Shown piece by piece: positions 34,210 to 49,101 of a stretch of 64,000 nt of DNA; positions within the stretch are counted from its first letter, which is position 1; every line of letters begins with the position of its first letter. The position numbers were made by a program, and so were the translations under genes. Where the stretch lies: NCBI RefSeq assembly GCF_001975225.1, contig NZ_CP019445.1:4154001-4218000 (forward strand), in the 5' to 3' direction. This DNA comes from Kosakonia cowanii JCM 10956 = DSM 18146 (GTDB lineage: Bacteria > Pseudomonadota > Gammaproteobacteria > Enterobacterales > Enterobacteriaceae). The notes under the pieces were generated by a model. It had not been told where the DNA came from, did not search any database, and was given only the letters and a program-made list of their open reading frames with translations.

Positions 34210-34683
34210 TTAGTGGGCGTTCGGCTCGACGGGGATATACATCTCAATGTCCCAGAAACCGTCGCCCTTACCGTCGTTCTGGTAGATCTCAAAACAGGGG
34301 CCGGCACCAATCTGCACCGAGGTGTCACCCAACAGCTCGTCGAAAAAGAGATTCCAGCTGCCTTCAAAATCTTCGTTGTAGACCCGTGCGCTCATCACCG
34401 CATAGTGGCCGCCGGGAATGTCGGTGGTGATAACGCCTGCGCTATTAACAGGCACCTGGAAGTCGCGCTCGACTGTGATGGCGACATCACAGCGCAGCTT
34501 CTCCGGCGGCACTTCATCGGGGTTATCGTAATAGACGCTGACCCACTCCAGCGGCTGGATCTGGTTATGCTCGACCCACAGCAGTAACTGCTGGAAGCCC
34601 TGCTTCACCTTCTCTTCCCACGGCCCCACCAGATGAAACCCGGCGATACGGCGCTGCTCTGATTGCTTAACGTTGTAGCCCAT
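34210..34683 (-). CDS. sbmC: DNA gyrase inhibitor SbmC (GyrI)
   Basis: This 157-residue GyrI-like protein of the SOUL/bacterial-effector-binding fold binds DNA gyrase and protects against gyrase poisons such as microcin B17. Segments shared with E. coli include MGYNVKQSEQRRIAGFHLVG, IPGGHYAVMSARVYNEDF and WNLFFDELLGD. A consensus LexA box lies 18 bp upstream of the start codon, so SOS induction is expected. Confidence 0.95.
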   Translation of the reverse strand: MGYNVKQSEQRRIAGFHLVGPWEEKVKQGFQQLLLWVEHNQIQPLEWVSVYYDNPDEVPPEKLRCDVAITVERDFQVPVNSAGVITTDIPGGHYAVMSARVYNEDFEGSWNLFFDELLGDTSVQIGAGPCFEIYQNDGKGDGFWDIEMYIPVEPNAH

Positions 34684-34700
34684 CGTGACCTCCTGCGCGT

Positions 34701-34720
34701 TACTGTTTGTCTGTACAGTA
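34701..34720. promoter_or_regulatory. LexA (SOS) box of sbmC
   Basis: TACTGTTTGTCTGTACAGTA matches the 20-bp LexA consensus with both CTGT and ACAG half-sites and the flanking TA on each side. Confidence 0.92.
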
Positions 34721-34804
34721 TATCTACCCGGCGACCATCAGGCTTGCCGCACGCGTCAATTATGCGAGCAGACTCGCAAGCCTGCCACTCTGCCCGCACG
34801 ATGG

Positions 34805-35965
34805 TCAACCTTTGTGGTGCAGGTAGTCGCTCAGTCGGGAGAAGAGCCCGCCTTTGCCAACGCTCTCCAGCGTCACCAGCGGCATTTTGGCAATCACTTT
34901 ATCACGGTCATAAAGCTGGATTTCACCGACGCGCTGATGGGCGGCAAGCGGCGCTTCCAGCTCTTTGCTGTCCAGCACATATTTCGCTTTGATGTTTTGC
35001 AGCTCCGCTTTCGGCAGCACCAGCCAGCGATCCTCATTGGTGCCGACAGCAATCAGCTCTTTATCGCCATACCAGACGCGCTCGCTGCCCACTTTTTTGC
35101 CGTTACGCAGGATCTCAACCGTATCAAAGTTCTGCTGACCCCAGTGCAGCAGCTTGCGCGCCTGCTCTTCGCGCCCTTTCGGGCTGTCCGCGCCCATGAT
35201 CACCGCGATCAAACGGCGTTGACCATCAACGCTTGAGGCAATCAGGTTAAAGCCCGCGCCGGAGGTGTGGCCGGTCTTCAGCCCATCGACGTTCAGGCTT
35301 TTATCCCACAGCAGCCCGTTGCGGTTCTGCTGGGTGATGCCGTTCCACGTCAGGCTCTTTTCGCTGTACATATGATAGAAGTCCGGCTCGCCGTGAATAA
35401 TGGCGCGCGATAATACCGCCAGATCGTAGGCCGAGCTGTGCTGCCCCGGCGCATCCAGGCCATGTACCGTTTCAAAATGGGTATCACGCAGATTCAGCTT
35501 CTGCACATAGTCGTTCATCATCGCCACGAACTGCGGCTGCCCACCGGCGACGTGATCCGCCAGCGCCACGCAGGCGTCGTTCCCGGAATCGACAATCAGC
35601 CCGCGGCTCAGATCGCGCACCGTCAGGCGATCGCCCGGCTTAAGGAACATCAGTGACGATCCGGCAAACACCGGGTTGCCCTGCGCCCAGGCATCTTTGC
35701 CAACCGTAACCACGTCGTCCGCACTGATGCGATGGCTATCAATGGCGCGGTCGACGACATAGCCGGTCATCAATTTGGTGAGACTCGCCGGATTACGCTG
35801 CTGATGCTCATGCCCCGCAGTTAAGACTTGCCCGGTGGTGTAGTCCATCAAGACCCATGATCCGGCCTGCACTGCCGGGGGCTGAGGGGCAAATGGGAGG
35901 TCGTCGGCCTGAGCGCAATGGACGCTCACCGCCAACAATGAAGCAGCAAACAAACGGCGTTTCAA
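34805..35965 (-). CDS. dacD: D-alanyl-D-alanine carboxypeptidase DacD (PBP6b)
   Basis: This 386-residue penicillin-binding protein trims pentapeptides of peptidoglycan. It has a signal peptide (about 1-20, ending CAQA), the active-site SLTK near residue 62, SGN near 127 and KTG near 232. The C-terminal beta domain ends in an amphipathic anchor (FSRLSDYLHHKG) that attaches it to the periplasmic face of the inner membrane. Context next to sbmC and sbcB matches E. coli. Confidence 0.95.
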   Translation of the reverse strand: MKRRLFAASLLAVSVHCAQADDLPFAPQPPAVQAGSWVLMDYTTGQVLTAGHEHQQRNPASLTKLMTGYVVDRAIDSHRISADDVVTVGKDAWAQGNPVFAGSSLMFLKPGDRLTVRDLSRGLIVDSGNDACVALADHVAGGQPQFVAMMNDYVQKLNLRDTHFETVHGLDAPGQHSSAYDLAVLSRAIIHGEPDFYHMYSEKSLTWNGITQQNRNGLLWDKSLNVDGLKTGHTSGAGFNLIASSVDGQRRLIAVIMGADSPKGREEQARKLLHWGQQNFDTVEILRNGKKVGSERVWYGDKELIAVGTNEDRWLVLPKAELQNIKAKYVLDSKELEAPLAAHQRVGEIQLYDRDKVIAKMPLVTLESVGKGGLFSRLSDYLHHKG

Positions 35966-36174
35966 TGAAATATCCTCAATACATCGGAAAGGGGCGTCCT
36001 TTGTACGGAACTTCGTGTGTCGTTACCTGGCAAAATTGCAAAGAAATGTGACATAAATCATTTTTAAGCCCCTGTTTTTGCGAGTTGCGCCGTAAGCTGG
36101 CACGGTTTTTCTTCGGCACACGGGCGACGATGGTTTACCATAGTCGGCATACTTTCTGACAGGATGAGCTTCTG

Positions 36175-37599
36175 GTGTCTGATTCCCCGGCAACCCCGAC
36201 ATTTCTTTTTCATGATTACGAGACCTTCGGAACCAGCCCCGCGCTGGATCGCCCGGCGCAGTTCGCCGCGCTGCGCACCGACGCCGATTTCACGACCATC
36301 GGCGAGCCGGAAGTCTTCTACTGCAAACCCGCCGATGACTATCTCCCCCAGCCTGAAGCGGTGCTGATCACCGGCATTACCCCGCAGGTGGCGCGCGCCA
36401 AAGGTGAAAATGAAGCGGCGTTTGCTAAACGCATTCACGACCTCTTCACCGTGCCAAATACCTGCGTGGTAGGTTACAACAACGTCCGTTTTGATGATGA
36501 AGTGACGCGCAATATTTTTTACCGCAACTTCTACGATCCCTACGCCTGGAGCTGGCAAAACCACAACTCCCGCTGGGATCTGCTGGATGTGATGCGCGCC
36601 TGCTACGCCCTGCGCCCGGAGGGGATCAACTGGCCGGAAAATGAGGAAGGTCTGCCGAGTTTCCGCCTTGAGCACCTGACCAAAGCGAACGGCATTGAGC
36701 ACAGCAACGCCCACGACGCGATGGCGGATGTCTATGCCACCATCGCCATGGCACAACTGGTGAAAGCGAAGCAGCCGAAGCTGTTTGCCTATCTCTATAG
36801 CCATCGCAGCAAGCAGAAGCTGGCGACCTTGATTGATGTGCCGCAGATGAAGCCGCTGGTGCATGTCTCTGGCATGTTTGGCGCGGCGCGCGGCAATACC
36901 AGCTGGGTTGCGCCGCTGGCGTGGCATCCGGAAAACCGCAACGCGGTGATTATGGTCGATCTGGCGGGCGATATGTCGCCGCTGCTGGAGCTGGACACCG
37001 ATGCATTGCGTGAGCGCCTCTATACGCCGAAGAGCGAGCTGGGCGATGACGCGGCGGTGCCGGTCAAGCTGGTGCATCTGAACAAGTGCCCGGTGCTGGC
37101 GCAGGCCAACACGCTGCGGCCAGAGGATGCCGAGCGGCTCGGTATCGATCGCCAGCGCTGTCTCGATAATTTACAGATCCTGCGCGACCATCCGCAGGTA
37201 CGCGAAAAAGTGCTGGCGATCTTCGCCGAAGCAGAGCCGTTTGTGCCGTCGGAGAATGTCGACGCGCAGATCTACAACGGCTTTTTCAGCGATGCCGACC
37301 GCGCCGCCATGAAAATCCTGCTTGAGACCGAGCCGCGCAACTTACCGGCGCTGGATATCACCTTTGCCGACGGGCGCATTGAGAAACTGCTGTTTAACTA
37401 CCGGGCGCGCAACTTCCCCGGCACGCTCGATGAAGAGGAGCAGCAGCGCTGGCTGGCGCATCGCCGCGAGATCTTTACCCCGGAGTTTTTGCAACGCTAT
37501 GCCGAAGAGTTGCAGGCGCTGTTCCAGCAGTATGATGGGGACAGTGAGAAACAGGCGCTGTTGAAAGCGCTGTGGCAGTACGCCGAAGAGATTGTCTGA
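36175..37599 (+). CDS. sbcB: Exodeoxyribonuclease I SbcB
   Basis: This 474-residue single-strand 3'-5' exonuclease of the DnaQ fold acts in mismatch repair and recombination. ExoI is DHDYETFG-like at its start: FHDYETFGT carries the first Asp and Glu ligands. NNVRFDDE and HDAMADV carry the later acidic residues. An SH3-like and a C-terminal helical domain follow. The start codon is GTG at 36175, ten bases after AGGA, slightly long spacing. Confidence 0.95.
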   Translation: MSDSPATPTFLFHDYETFGTSPALDRPAQFAALRTDADFTTIGEPEVFYCKPADDYLPQPEAVLITGITPQVARAKGENEAAFAKRIHDLFTVPNTCVVGYNNVRFDDEVTRNIFYRNFYDPYAWSWQNHNSRWDLLDVMRACYALRPEGINWPENEEGLPSFRLEHLTKANGIEHSNAHDAMADVYATIAMAQLVKAKQPKLFAYLYSHRSKQKLATLIDVPQMKPLVHVSGMFGAARGNTSWVAPLAWHPENRNAVIMVDLAGDMSPLLELDTDALRERLYTPKSELGDDAAVPVKLVHLNKCPVLAQANTLRPEDAERLGIDRQRCLDNLQILRDHPQVREKVLAIFAEAEPFVPSENVDAQIYNGFFSDADRAAMKILLETEPRNLPALDITFADGRIEKLLFNYRARNFPGTLDEEEQQRWLAHRREIFTPEFLQRYAEELQALFQQYDGDSEKQALLKALWQYAEEIV

Positions 37600-37604
37600 A
37601 AGTC

Positions 37605-37626
37605 GCCCTCCCGCGCGCGGGAGGGC
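37605..37626. terminator. Perfect palindrome between sbcB and yeeD
   Basis: GCCCTCCCGCG is followed directly by its complement CGCGGGAGGGC. The converging genes could use it for termination, but no T tract follows, so it may act mainly as an mRNA end stabiliser. Confidence 0.5.
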
Positions 37627-37633
37627 CTGCGGC

Positions 37634-37861
37634 TTACGCCTTCTGGACGGTGATGCTCCAGGCGGCATCACCTACCTGCTGGTAATCCGTAATGGTGTGC
37701 CCCTCTTCTGCCGCCCACTGAGGAATCGCTTCCGTCGCCTGGGTGCAGTCGAACTCAATCACCAGTTCATCGCCGCTGTGCATCTCTGCCAGCGCCGCTT
37801 TTGCTTCAATCAGTGGGAACGGGCATACCTGCGTTACCACATCGAGTTTTTTAACTGCCAT
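37634..37861 (-). CDS. yeeD: TusA-family sulfur carrier YeeD (TsuB)
   Basis: This 75-residue protein has the TusA/SirA fold with the catalytic Cys in VTQVCPFPLIEAK near residue 13. Partner of YeeE, it handles thiosulfate on the cytoplasmic side, and members decompose it to release sulfur. It lies 16 bp downstream of yeeE on the same strand, an operon. Confidence 0.93.
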   Translation of the reverse strand: MAVKKLDVVTQVCPFPLIEAKAALAEMHSGDELVIEFDCTQATEAIPQWAAEEGHTITDYQQVGDAAWSITVQKA

Positions 37862-37877
37862 AACAGCTCCTGTTTAT

Positions 37878-38933
37878 TTAGGCCACAGCCGCGGCAAGCT
37901 TCGCTTTGCGCTGTGGACGAACATATAAAAACCATGACGCGGTCCATACGCCAAGGATCATAAATACCAGACCGATCCACCCCTGCCAGGTCATCATCGC
38001 CGTCATTACCAGACCGTTACCGATGGAGCAGCCGCCCGCCATGCTGGCACCGACGCCCATCAGCAGCCCACCAAAGCCGCTGCGCAGCGTGGTTTGCGCA
38101 TCGGCGGCGCGCACGCGGAACTCGCGGCTGGCTTTCGCCGCAATCAGCGATCCCAGGAAGATACCCAGCACCAGGAAGACGCCCCAGTTCAGCACTTTGC
38201 TTTGTCCTGCCACCAAAAATTGCAGAATGTTGGCGGTCGGCGAGGTGATGCCAAGACCAAACATACGCCCGGTGGCTTCGCTCAGCGGCCATGCCAGCAG
38301 CGCAATCAGGCCGATCAGCACGGCGGTGACAAACGGATGCCAGCGCTTCTCAAACAGAATGTGTGCAAGACCGGTTCTGCGCGGCGGCAATGAGGCGACT
38401 TTCAGCTTCGGTTTGCGCAGCTCTTTGGCAACCACCCACAGCGTCACCGCCACTAGCAACACAATCAGCGGCCAGACGGAGAAGCCAAAGGTCTCGGCAA
38501 TTGAGTTGTGCTCGGTGCTATAGGTTTTCAACAGCTGGTTGAGGCCCGCAGCGTTCGGCGAGCGCATCACCGCGCTCATCACCATATAGGTAAAGAGCGC
38601 AATCCAGCTGCCGATCAACCCTTCCCCGGCGCGATACCAGGTCCCGGTCGCACAACCGCCTGCGTAGACGATGCCAAGCCCAAAAATATAGCCGCCCACC
38701 ACGGTGCCAAGCCACGGGAAAGCGCCAGCGTCATACTGCACCACACCCGCCTGAATCAGGGCGAAAACGCCCACGCTCTGGATCGCAATCGCGATCAGCA
38801 GGGCATAAAACATGCGGTTATTTTTCGCGATATACATGTCGCGAAAGCCGCCGGTGAGGCAGAAACGGCCCCGCTGCATCACAAAGCCGAGCAGCGCGCC
38901 GCAGATCAATCCACTTACAATCATTGAGAACAT
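37878..38933 (-). CDS. yeeE: Thiosulfate transporter YeeE (TsuA)
   Basis: This 351-residue polytopic inner-membrane protein is similar to E. coli YeeE throughout. The three conserved cysteines thought to pass thiosulfate by hydrogen bonding are present in GRFCLTGGFRDM, YAGGCATGTWYRAGEG and MAGGCSIGNGLV. It supplies thiosulfate as sulfur source together with YeeD. The nearby cbl regulator also serves sulfur starvation, though a direct link is not visible here. Confidence 0.94.
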   Translation of the reverse strand: MFSMIVSGLICGALLGFVMQRGRFCLTGGFRDMYIAKNNRMFYALLIAIAIQSVGVFALIQAGVVQYDAGAFPWLGTVVGGYIFGLGIVYAGGCATGTWYRAGEGLIGSWIALFTYMVMSAVMRSPNAAGLNQLLKTYSTEHNSIAETFGFSVWPLIVLLVAVTLWVVAKELRKPKLKVASLPPRRTGLAHILFEKRWHPFVTAVLIGLIALLAWPLSEATGRMFGLGITSPTANILQFLVAGQSKVLNWGVFLVLGIFLGSLIAAKASREFRVRAADAQTTLRSGFGGLLMGVGASMAGGCSIGNGLVMTAMMTWQGWIGLVFMILGVWTASWFLYVRPQRKAKLAAAVA

Positions 38934-39057
38934 AACGGTAATAGAGTCCGGAAAAACAAGATCGCAAATTATTCACAAGCAGCCGGGCGGGAACCAATAA
39001 CAAAATGGTCTAGCATAGGGTGTTTTGTTATTAGCGGCGCGAGGAAGAGCGAAGGCG

Positions 39058-39086
39058 AAAAAAAACCGGAGGCGTGGCCTCCGGTT
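39058..39086 (-). terminator. Terminator of plaP
   Basis: AACCGGAGG and CCTCCGGTT enclose a short loop and are followed by a run of eight or more T on the minus strand. Confidence 0.88.
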
Positions 39087-39108
39087 CTGTTATCTGTCTG
39101 AGCAGATC

Positions 39109-40470
39109 TTACTGAGTGATATCTTCGTACTGCGGCACCGGGTTACGGAAGCTGCGGGTCACGCAGGCCAGGTAAACCAGACCAATTGCGCCCCAGATAA
39201 GGCCCAGTACCATCGAGCTCTCTTCGAGGTTAACCCACAGCGCACCGACCGTCAGCGCGCCGCAGACCGGCAGCACCAGGTAGTTGAAGTGGTCTTTCAG
39301 CGTTTTGTTGCGCTTCTCGCGGATCCAGAACTGGGAGATCACCGACAGGTTAACGAAGGTGAAGGCCACCAGCGCACCGAAGTTGATCAGCGCCGTAGCG
39401 GTGACCAGATCGAAGTTAATCGCCAGCAGCGCAATCGCGCCAACCAGCAGCACGTTCCATGCCGGAGTACGCCATTTCGGGTGTACGTAGCCGAAGAAAC
39501 GGGTCGGGAAGACGCCGTCGCGGCCCATCACGTACATCAGACGGGAAACGCCCGCATGTGCCGCCATACCGGATGCCAGTACGGTAACGCTTGAGAAAAT
39601 CAGCACGCCCCACTGGAAGGTTTTACCCGCAACGTAGAGCATGATTTCCGGCTGCGACGCATCCGGATCTTTAAAGCGCGAGATATCCGGGAAGTAGAGC
39701 TGCAGGAAGTAAGAGGCCACGATAAAGACCACGCCGCCCAGCAGTGCGGTGAGGAAGATCGCGCGCGGAATTACGCGCTCAGCGTCTTTGGTCTCTTCAG
39801 AAAGCGAGGAGATGCCGTCGAAGCCGAGGAACGAGAAGCAGAGGATCGTCGCACCGGTGATCATCGGCACCACATGCGCGCCCTCAGACCAGAACGGACG
39901 GGTGCTGGTCAGCGTGCCTGCGCCTTCGCCGTGCGACACACCGTAGATAATAAGCCCGACAATGACGGCAACGATGCCCATCTGCAGGATCACGATCAGG
40001 GTGTTGAAGTTCGCCACGGTCTTAATGCTGCGCAGGTTGGAGATGGTCATAAAGGCCACCAGCGCCACCACGAACAGCCACGACGGAATAGAAGGCACCA
40101 GCGCTTCAAAGTAAATTTTCGCCAGCAGAATGTTGATCATCGGCATGAACAGGTAGTCCAGCAGCGATGACCAGCCCACCATAAAGCCCACGGCCGGGGA
40201 GATGGATTTCTGCGCATAGGTATAGGCGGAGCCTGCCGACGGGAAACGGCGAACCAGTTTACCGTAGCTCAGGGCAGTAAAGAGAATAGCGACCAGGGCA
40301 AACGCGTAGGCGGTTGCCACATGACCATCGGTCAGGCCGGAAACGATACCGAACGTATCGAACAGCGTCATCGGCTGCATATAGGCAAGGCCCATCATTA
40401 CAACCGGAATCAGCGTAAGGGTCTTACGCAATTCCACGCGAGAGGTTTTTGGAGTAACGTTATGCGACAT
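39109..40470 (-). CDS. plaP: Putrescine importer PlaP (YeeF)
   Basis: This 453-residue amino acid/polyamine permease of the APC superfamily has twelve predicted inner-membrane helices. Family segments are [20 protein letters not shown] in helix 1 and [16 protein letters not shown] in helix 6. E. coli PlaP is a low-affinity putrescine:H+ importer needed for surface motility. The start at ATG 40470 has GGGGGAAAG upstream; 25 in-frame codons before it are unsupported. The E. coli neighbour yeeY is missing here. Confidence 0.93.
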   Translation of the reverse strand: MSHNVTPKTSRVELRKTLTLIPVVMMGLAYMQPMTLFDTFGIVSGLTDGHVATAYAFALVAILFTALSYGKLVRRFPSAGSAYTYAQKSISPAVGFMVGWSSLLDYLFMPMINILLAKIYFEALVPSIPSWLFVVALVAFMTISNLRSIKTVANFNTLIVILQMGIVAVIVGLIIYGVSHGEGAGTLTSTRPFWSEGAHVVPMITGATILCFSFLGFDGISSLSEETKDAERVIPRAIFLTALLGGVVFIVASYFLQLYFPDISRFKDPDASQPEIMLYVAGKTFQWGVLIFSSVTVLASGMAAHAGVSRLMYVMGRDGVFPTRFFGYVHPKWRTPAWNVLLVGAIALLAINFDLVTATALINFGALVAFTFVNLSVISQFWIREKRNKTLKDHFNYLVLPVCGALTVGALWVNLEESSMVLGLIWGAIGLVYLACVTRSFRNPVPQYEDITQ

Positions 40471-40620
40471 GGCTTTCCCCCAGAACGGCGGCGGCCGTCG
40501 CAAATGCAAAATATTGCCCCATTTGTGTTCTTTCCTCAGCGACAACGACTGTCGGTTTTTAAATGTGTATCTATCCGGTACGAAGCCCGGCCTCTTTTAT
40601 TGAATGACGTTTTGCTTGCA

Positions 40621-40650
40621 AAAAAATAACCGACGCGTTGAACGTCGGTT
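40621..40650 (-). terminator. Terminator downstream of yeeZ
   Basis: AACCGACG, a 7-base loop and CGTCGGTT are followed on the minus strand by ATTTTTTT. It lies 160 bp past the yeeZ stop, leaving room for a short transcribed element. Confidence 0.8.
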
Positions 40651-40730
40651 AATCTTCTCTATTTTTTGCAGCGGCATATTCTGCACCAGGTTGAAGCACA
40701 ATGACAATACAATGCAGGCCGCTATAGAAA

Positions 40731-40775
40731 TTAATGATGTCTAACCGTTTGATTTTTAAACGCCAGCTCGATCAT
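40731..40775 (-). CDS. Candidate 14-residue small open frame
   Basis: MIELAFKNQTVRHH is preceded by AGAAGGATTA, a good ribosome binding site, and lies between yeeZ and its terminator. No homologue is known to me. It could be chance. Confidence 0.2.
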   Translation of the reverse strand: MIELAFKNQTVRHH

Positions 40776-40809
40776 TAATCCTTCTAATCGCATTTTTTGC
40801 TAAAAAACC

Positions 40810-41634
40810 CTACTCCAGAGGCATCTGCATCGGATCAGGGTAGAGATATTCAAAGCCTAGCTCAGAACAGATGCGGCTGCCATCTACCACTTTGCCGCGC
40901 TTTTCCGCGGGCGAATCGGTAAAGGTTGGCGCTGGCAGACCCAGCTTACGCGCCATTGCCGGATAGAAGGTTTCGCGCGTCGGATGCGCAGGGGCGCAGA
41001 TATTATAAATGTGCCCCCCTTTCGGCGACTGCAGCAGCAGCGTAATAGCGGCAACCACATCTTCGAGATGCACGAGGTTAACGCCAAGCTGACCGTCCGG
41101 CGCGGTTTTACCGGCGAAGAAGCGCCCCGGATGGCGGGATGGTCCGACTAATCCTGCCAGACGCAGAATGTCGACCTGAGTGCCCGGTAAATTGTGCAGC
41201 CAGTCCTCAAGCTCCTTCAGCACCCGCCCGCTGGCCGTCACCGGCTGGCGCGGCGTGGTCTCTTTAACGGTGCCTGGCGCATCGCCGTAGACCGAGGTTG
41301 AGCTGGTAAAGAGGATGCGTGGAATGCGGTGCGCCAGCGCGCTGTCGACAATCTCCTGCATCGCCTGCAGATAGAACTCCTCGCCGGGGCCGCTGCGCCG
41401 GGCGGGTAGCGTGATCACCAGCGCGTCAACATTCATTAGTGCATCAAGATCGTCCGGGTCACACACCAGTTCAGGTTCGAGCTTAAGCAGATAGCTTTCG
41501 ATACCGCACATGCGCGCCGCCTCGACGCCATCTTCCGTGGTCTTACTGCCGGTCACGTGCCAGCCCCGCGCAGTTAATGAGAGCGCCAGCGGCATCCCCA
41601 ACCAGCCTAATCCGACAATTGCGACTTTTTTCAT
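40810..41634 (-). CDS. yeeZ: YeeZ, NAD(P)-binding epimerase-like protein
   Basis: This 274-residue atypical SDR matches E. coli YeeZ in length. The Rossmann motif GLGWLGMPLA lies near residues 8-17, and FTSSTSVYGDAPG and KELEDWL follow. It lacks a classic YxxxK, so whether it is an active epimerase is unclear. The start at ATG 41634 agrees with E. coli; upstream codons are not needed. It is divergent from the his leader. Confidence 0.9.
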   Translation of the reverse strand: MKKVAIVGLGWLGMPLALSLTARGWHVTGSKTTEDGVEAARMCGIESYLLKLEPELVCDPDDLDALMNVDALVITLPARRSGPGEEFYLQAMQEIVDSALAHRIPRILFTSSTSVYGDAPGTVKETTPRQPVTASGRVLKELEDWLHNLPGTQVDILRLAGLVGPSRHPGRFFAGKTAPDGQLGVNLVHLEDVVAAITLLLQSPKGGHIYNICAPAHPTRETFYPAMARKLGLPAPTFTDSPAEKRGKVVDGSRICSELGFEYLYPDPMQMPLE

Positions 41635-41740
41635 GCATCTCCCCTGCTTACAACCTGCGAATACTATTAGGCTACGCCAGCGCTCTGTCAGTGACAATTC
41701 ACAGAACGTATATGAAATGATTTAATCATAAAAAAAGCCC

Positions 41741-41770
41741 TTGCCTTCAACGACCAACCTGGTTTACGGT
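41741..41770 (+). promoter_or_regulatory. his operon promoter
   Basis: TTGCCT (41741-41746), an 18-bp spacer and TACGGT (41765-41770) line up with the E. coli his promoter (TTGCTT ... TAGGTT). Confidence 0.6.
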
Positions 41771-41808
41771 AAATGCCAACATATGAATAAGCATTCATCG
41801 AGAATTTT

Positions 41809-41859
41809 ATGAACCGCGTTCCATTTAAACACCACCATCATCACCATCACCCTGACTAG
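41809..41859 (+). CDS. hisL: his operon leader peptide HisL
   Basis: The 16-residue peptide [16 protein letters not shown] has seven consecutive His codons. Ribosome stalling here under histidyl-tRNA shortage prevents the attenuator from forming and lets the operon be read. It is equivalent to the E. coli MTRVQFK-(His)7-PD leader. Confidence 0.96.
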   Translation: MNRVPFKHHHHHHHPD

Positions 41860-41921
41860 TCTTTCAGGCGATGTGTGCTGGAAGAGAGTCAGATCTTCCA
41901 GTGGTGCATGAACGCAAAGAG

Positions 41922-41955
41922 AGCCCCCGGAAGATCGCCTTCCGGGGCTTTTTTT
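41922..41955 (+). terminator. his attenuator
   Basis: AGCCCCCGGAAG and CTTCCGGGGCT pair around a 5-base loop and are followed by seven T. Upstream GTC/GAC-rich segments at 41880-41905 can form the competing hairpins. Confidence 0.93.
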
Positions 41956-41990
41956 GGACAATTTTTAGCAGGATTACAGAGGACAACAGA

Positions 41991-42890
41991 ATGTTAGATA
42001 ACTCGCGTTTACGCATAGCTATTCAGAAATCCGGCCGTCTTAGTGACGATTCACGCGAATTGCTGGCCCGCTGCGGGATCAAGATCAACCTGCACACCCA
42101 GCGCTTAATCGCCCTCGCGGAAAATATGCCGATCGATATTCTGCGTGTACGCGATGACGATATTCCAGGCCTGGTAATGGATGGCGTGGTCGACCTCGGC
42201 ATTATTGGCGAGAACGTTTTAGAAGAAGAGCTGCTGACCCGCCGCGCACAGGGTGAAGATCCGCGCTACTTCACTTTGCGCCGCCTCGATTTCGGCGGCT
42301 GTCGACTGTCGCTGGCAACGGCGGTGGATGAAGCCTGGGACGGTCCGCTGTCGCTCAATGGCAAACGCATCGCTACCTCCTACCCTCACCTGCTGAAACG
42401 CTACCTCGATCAGAAAGGCGTGTCGTTTAAATCCTGTCTGCTGAATGGCTCGGTTGAAGTCGCCCCGCGTGCCGGTCTGGCGGATGCGATTTGCGATCTC
42501 GTCTCCACCGGCGCAACGCTGGAAGCGAACGGCCTGCGCGAAGTCGAAGTGATTTACCGCTCGAAAGCCTGCCTGATCCAGCGCGACGGCGAGATGCCAG
42601 AGGCCAAACAGCAGTTGATCGACAAACTGCTGACCCGTATTCAGGGCGTGATTCAGGCGCGCGAGTCGAAATACATCATGATGCACGCGCCGAGCGAGCG
42701 CCTGGACGAGGTGATCGCCCTGCTGCCGGGCGCTGAGCGCCCGACCATTCTGCCGCTGGCAGGCGATCAGCAGCGCGTGGCGATGCACATGGTCAGCAGC
42801 GAAACGCTCTTCTGGGAGACCATGGAGAAGCTGAAAGCGCTGGGCGCCAGCTCCATTCTGGTGCTGCCGATTGAGAAGATGATGGAGTAA
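41991..42890 (+). CDS. hisG: ATP phosphoribosyltransferase HisG
   Basis: This 299-residue enzyme catalyses the first step of histidine synthesis, joining ATP and PRPP, and is feedback-inhibited by histidine through its C-terminal ACT-like domain (about 225-299). It is the long, hexameric form. [15 protein letters not shown] and [13 protein letters not shown], the PRPP loop, are visible. AGAGGACAAC precedes the ATG at 41991. Confidence 0.97.
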   Translation: MLDNSRLRIAIQKSGRLSDDSRELLARCGIKINLHTQRLIALAENMPIDILRVRDDDIPGLVMDGVVDLGIIGENVLEEELLTRRAQGEDPRYFTLRRLDFGGCRLSLATAVDEAWDGPLSLNGKRIATSYPHLLKRYLDQKGVSFKSCLLNGSVEVAPRAGLADAICDLVSTGATLEANGLREVEVIYRSKACLIQRDGEMPEAKQQLIDKLLTRIQGVIQARESKYIMMHAPSERLDEVIALLPGAERPTILPLAGDQQRVAMHMVSSETLFWETMEKLKALGASSILVLPIEKMME

Positions 42891-42941
42891 GGCCTCGCTG
42901 TGTGCGGCCTGCGGTCCCGTTCGCTAAATAAGGAAAAGAGT

Positions 42942-48446
<5,505 letters not shown>

Positions 48447-48453
<7 letters not shown>

Positions 48454-49058
48454 CAGAGCAACAACTCTCCCAACTGGACTGGGAAAAAACCGACGGACTG
48501 CTGCCCGCCGTGGTGCAACACGCGGTCTCCGGCGAAGTGCTGATGCTGGGCTATATGAACAAAGAGGCGCTGGCAAAAACGCTGGAAAGCGGCAAAGTGA
48601 CCTTCTTCTCGCGCACCAAAGGCCGCCTGTGGACCAAAGGCGAAACCTCCGGGCACTACCTCAATGTGGTGAAGATTACCGCTGATTGCGACAACGATAC
48701 GCTGCTGGTGCTGGTTAATCCGATTGGCCCCACCTGCCATAAAGGCACCTCCAGTTGTTTTGGCGACACCAACCACCAGTGGCTGTTTCTCTATCAGCTG
48801 GAAACGCTGCTAGCTGAGCGTAAGAGCGCCGATCCGGCCAGCTCCTACACCGCCAAACTTTATGCCAGCGGTACGAAGCGTATTGCGCAGAAGGTTGGTG
48901 AAGAAGGCGTAGAGACGGCGCTGGCGGCAACGGTGAACGACCGCGAAGAGTTGACCAATGAAGCATCGGATCTGATGTATCACCTGCTGGTGCTGCTACA
49001 GGATCAAAATCTCGATTTAACCACTGTGATTGAGAACCTGCGCGCGCGGCATCAGTAA
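48447..49058 (+). CDS. hisI: Bifunctional PR-AMP cyclohydrolase/PR-ATP pyrophosphatase HisI
   Basis: This 203-residue fused enzyme catalyses steps 2 and 3 of the pathway. The N-terminal cyclohydrolase has the zinc ligands in DCDNDTLLV and [10 protein letters not shown]. The C-terminal helical pyrophosphohydrolase (from about 115) has the [13 protein letters not shown] acidic helix. It overlaps hisF by seven bases and is the last gene of the operon. Confidence 0.97.
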
Positions 49059-49071
49059 ACGGCGGGCATAA

Positions 49072-49098
49072 AAAAACCGGGCTGTGCCCGGTTTTTCT
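49072..49098 (+). terminator. his operon terminator
   Basis: AACCGGGC and GCCCGGTT enclose TGT, with A and T tracts on both sides. It may also end wzzB on the opposite strand. Confidence 0.88.
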
Positions 49099-49101
49099 TT
49101 T

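Noticed and set aside
36064..37077. Long open frame antisense to sbcB (337 codons)
   Set aside because: Same reason: sbcB is certain and the antisense translation is Arg/His/Gln-rich without any domain.
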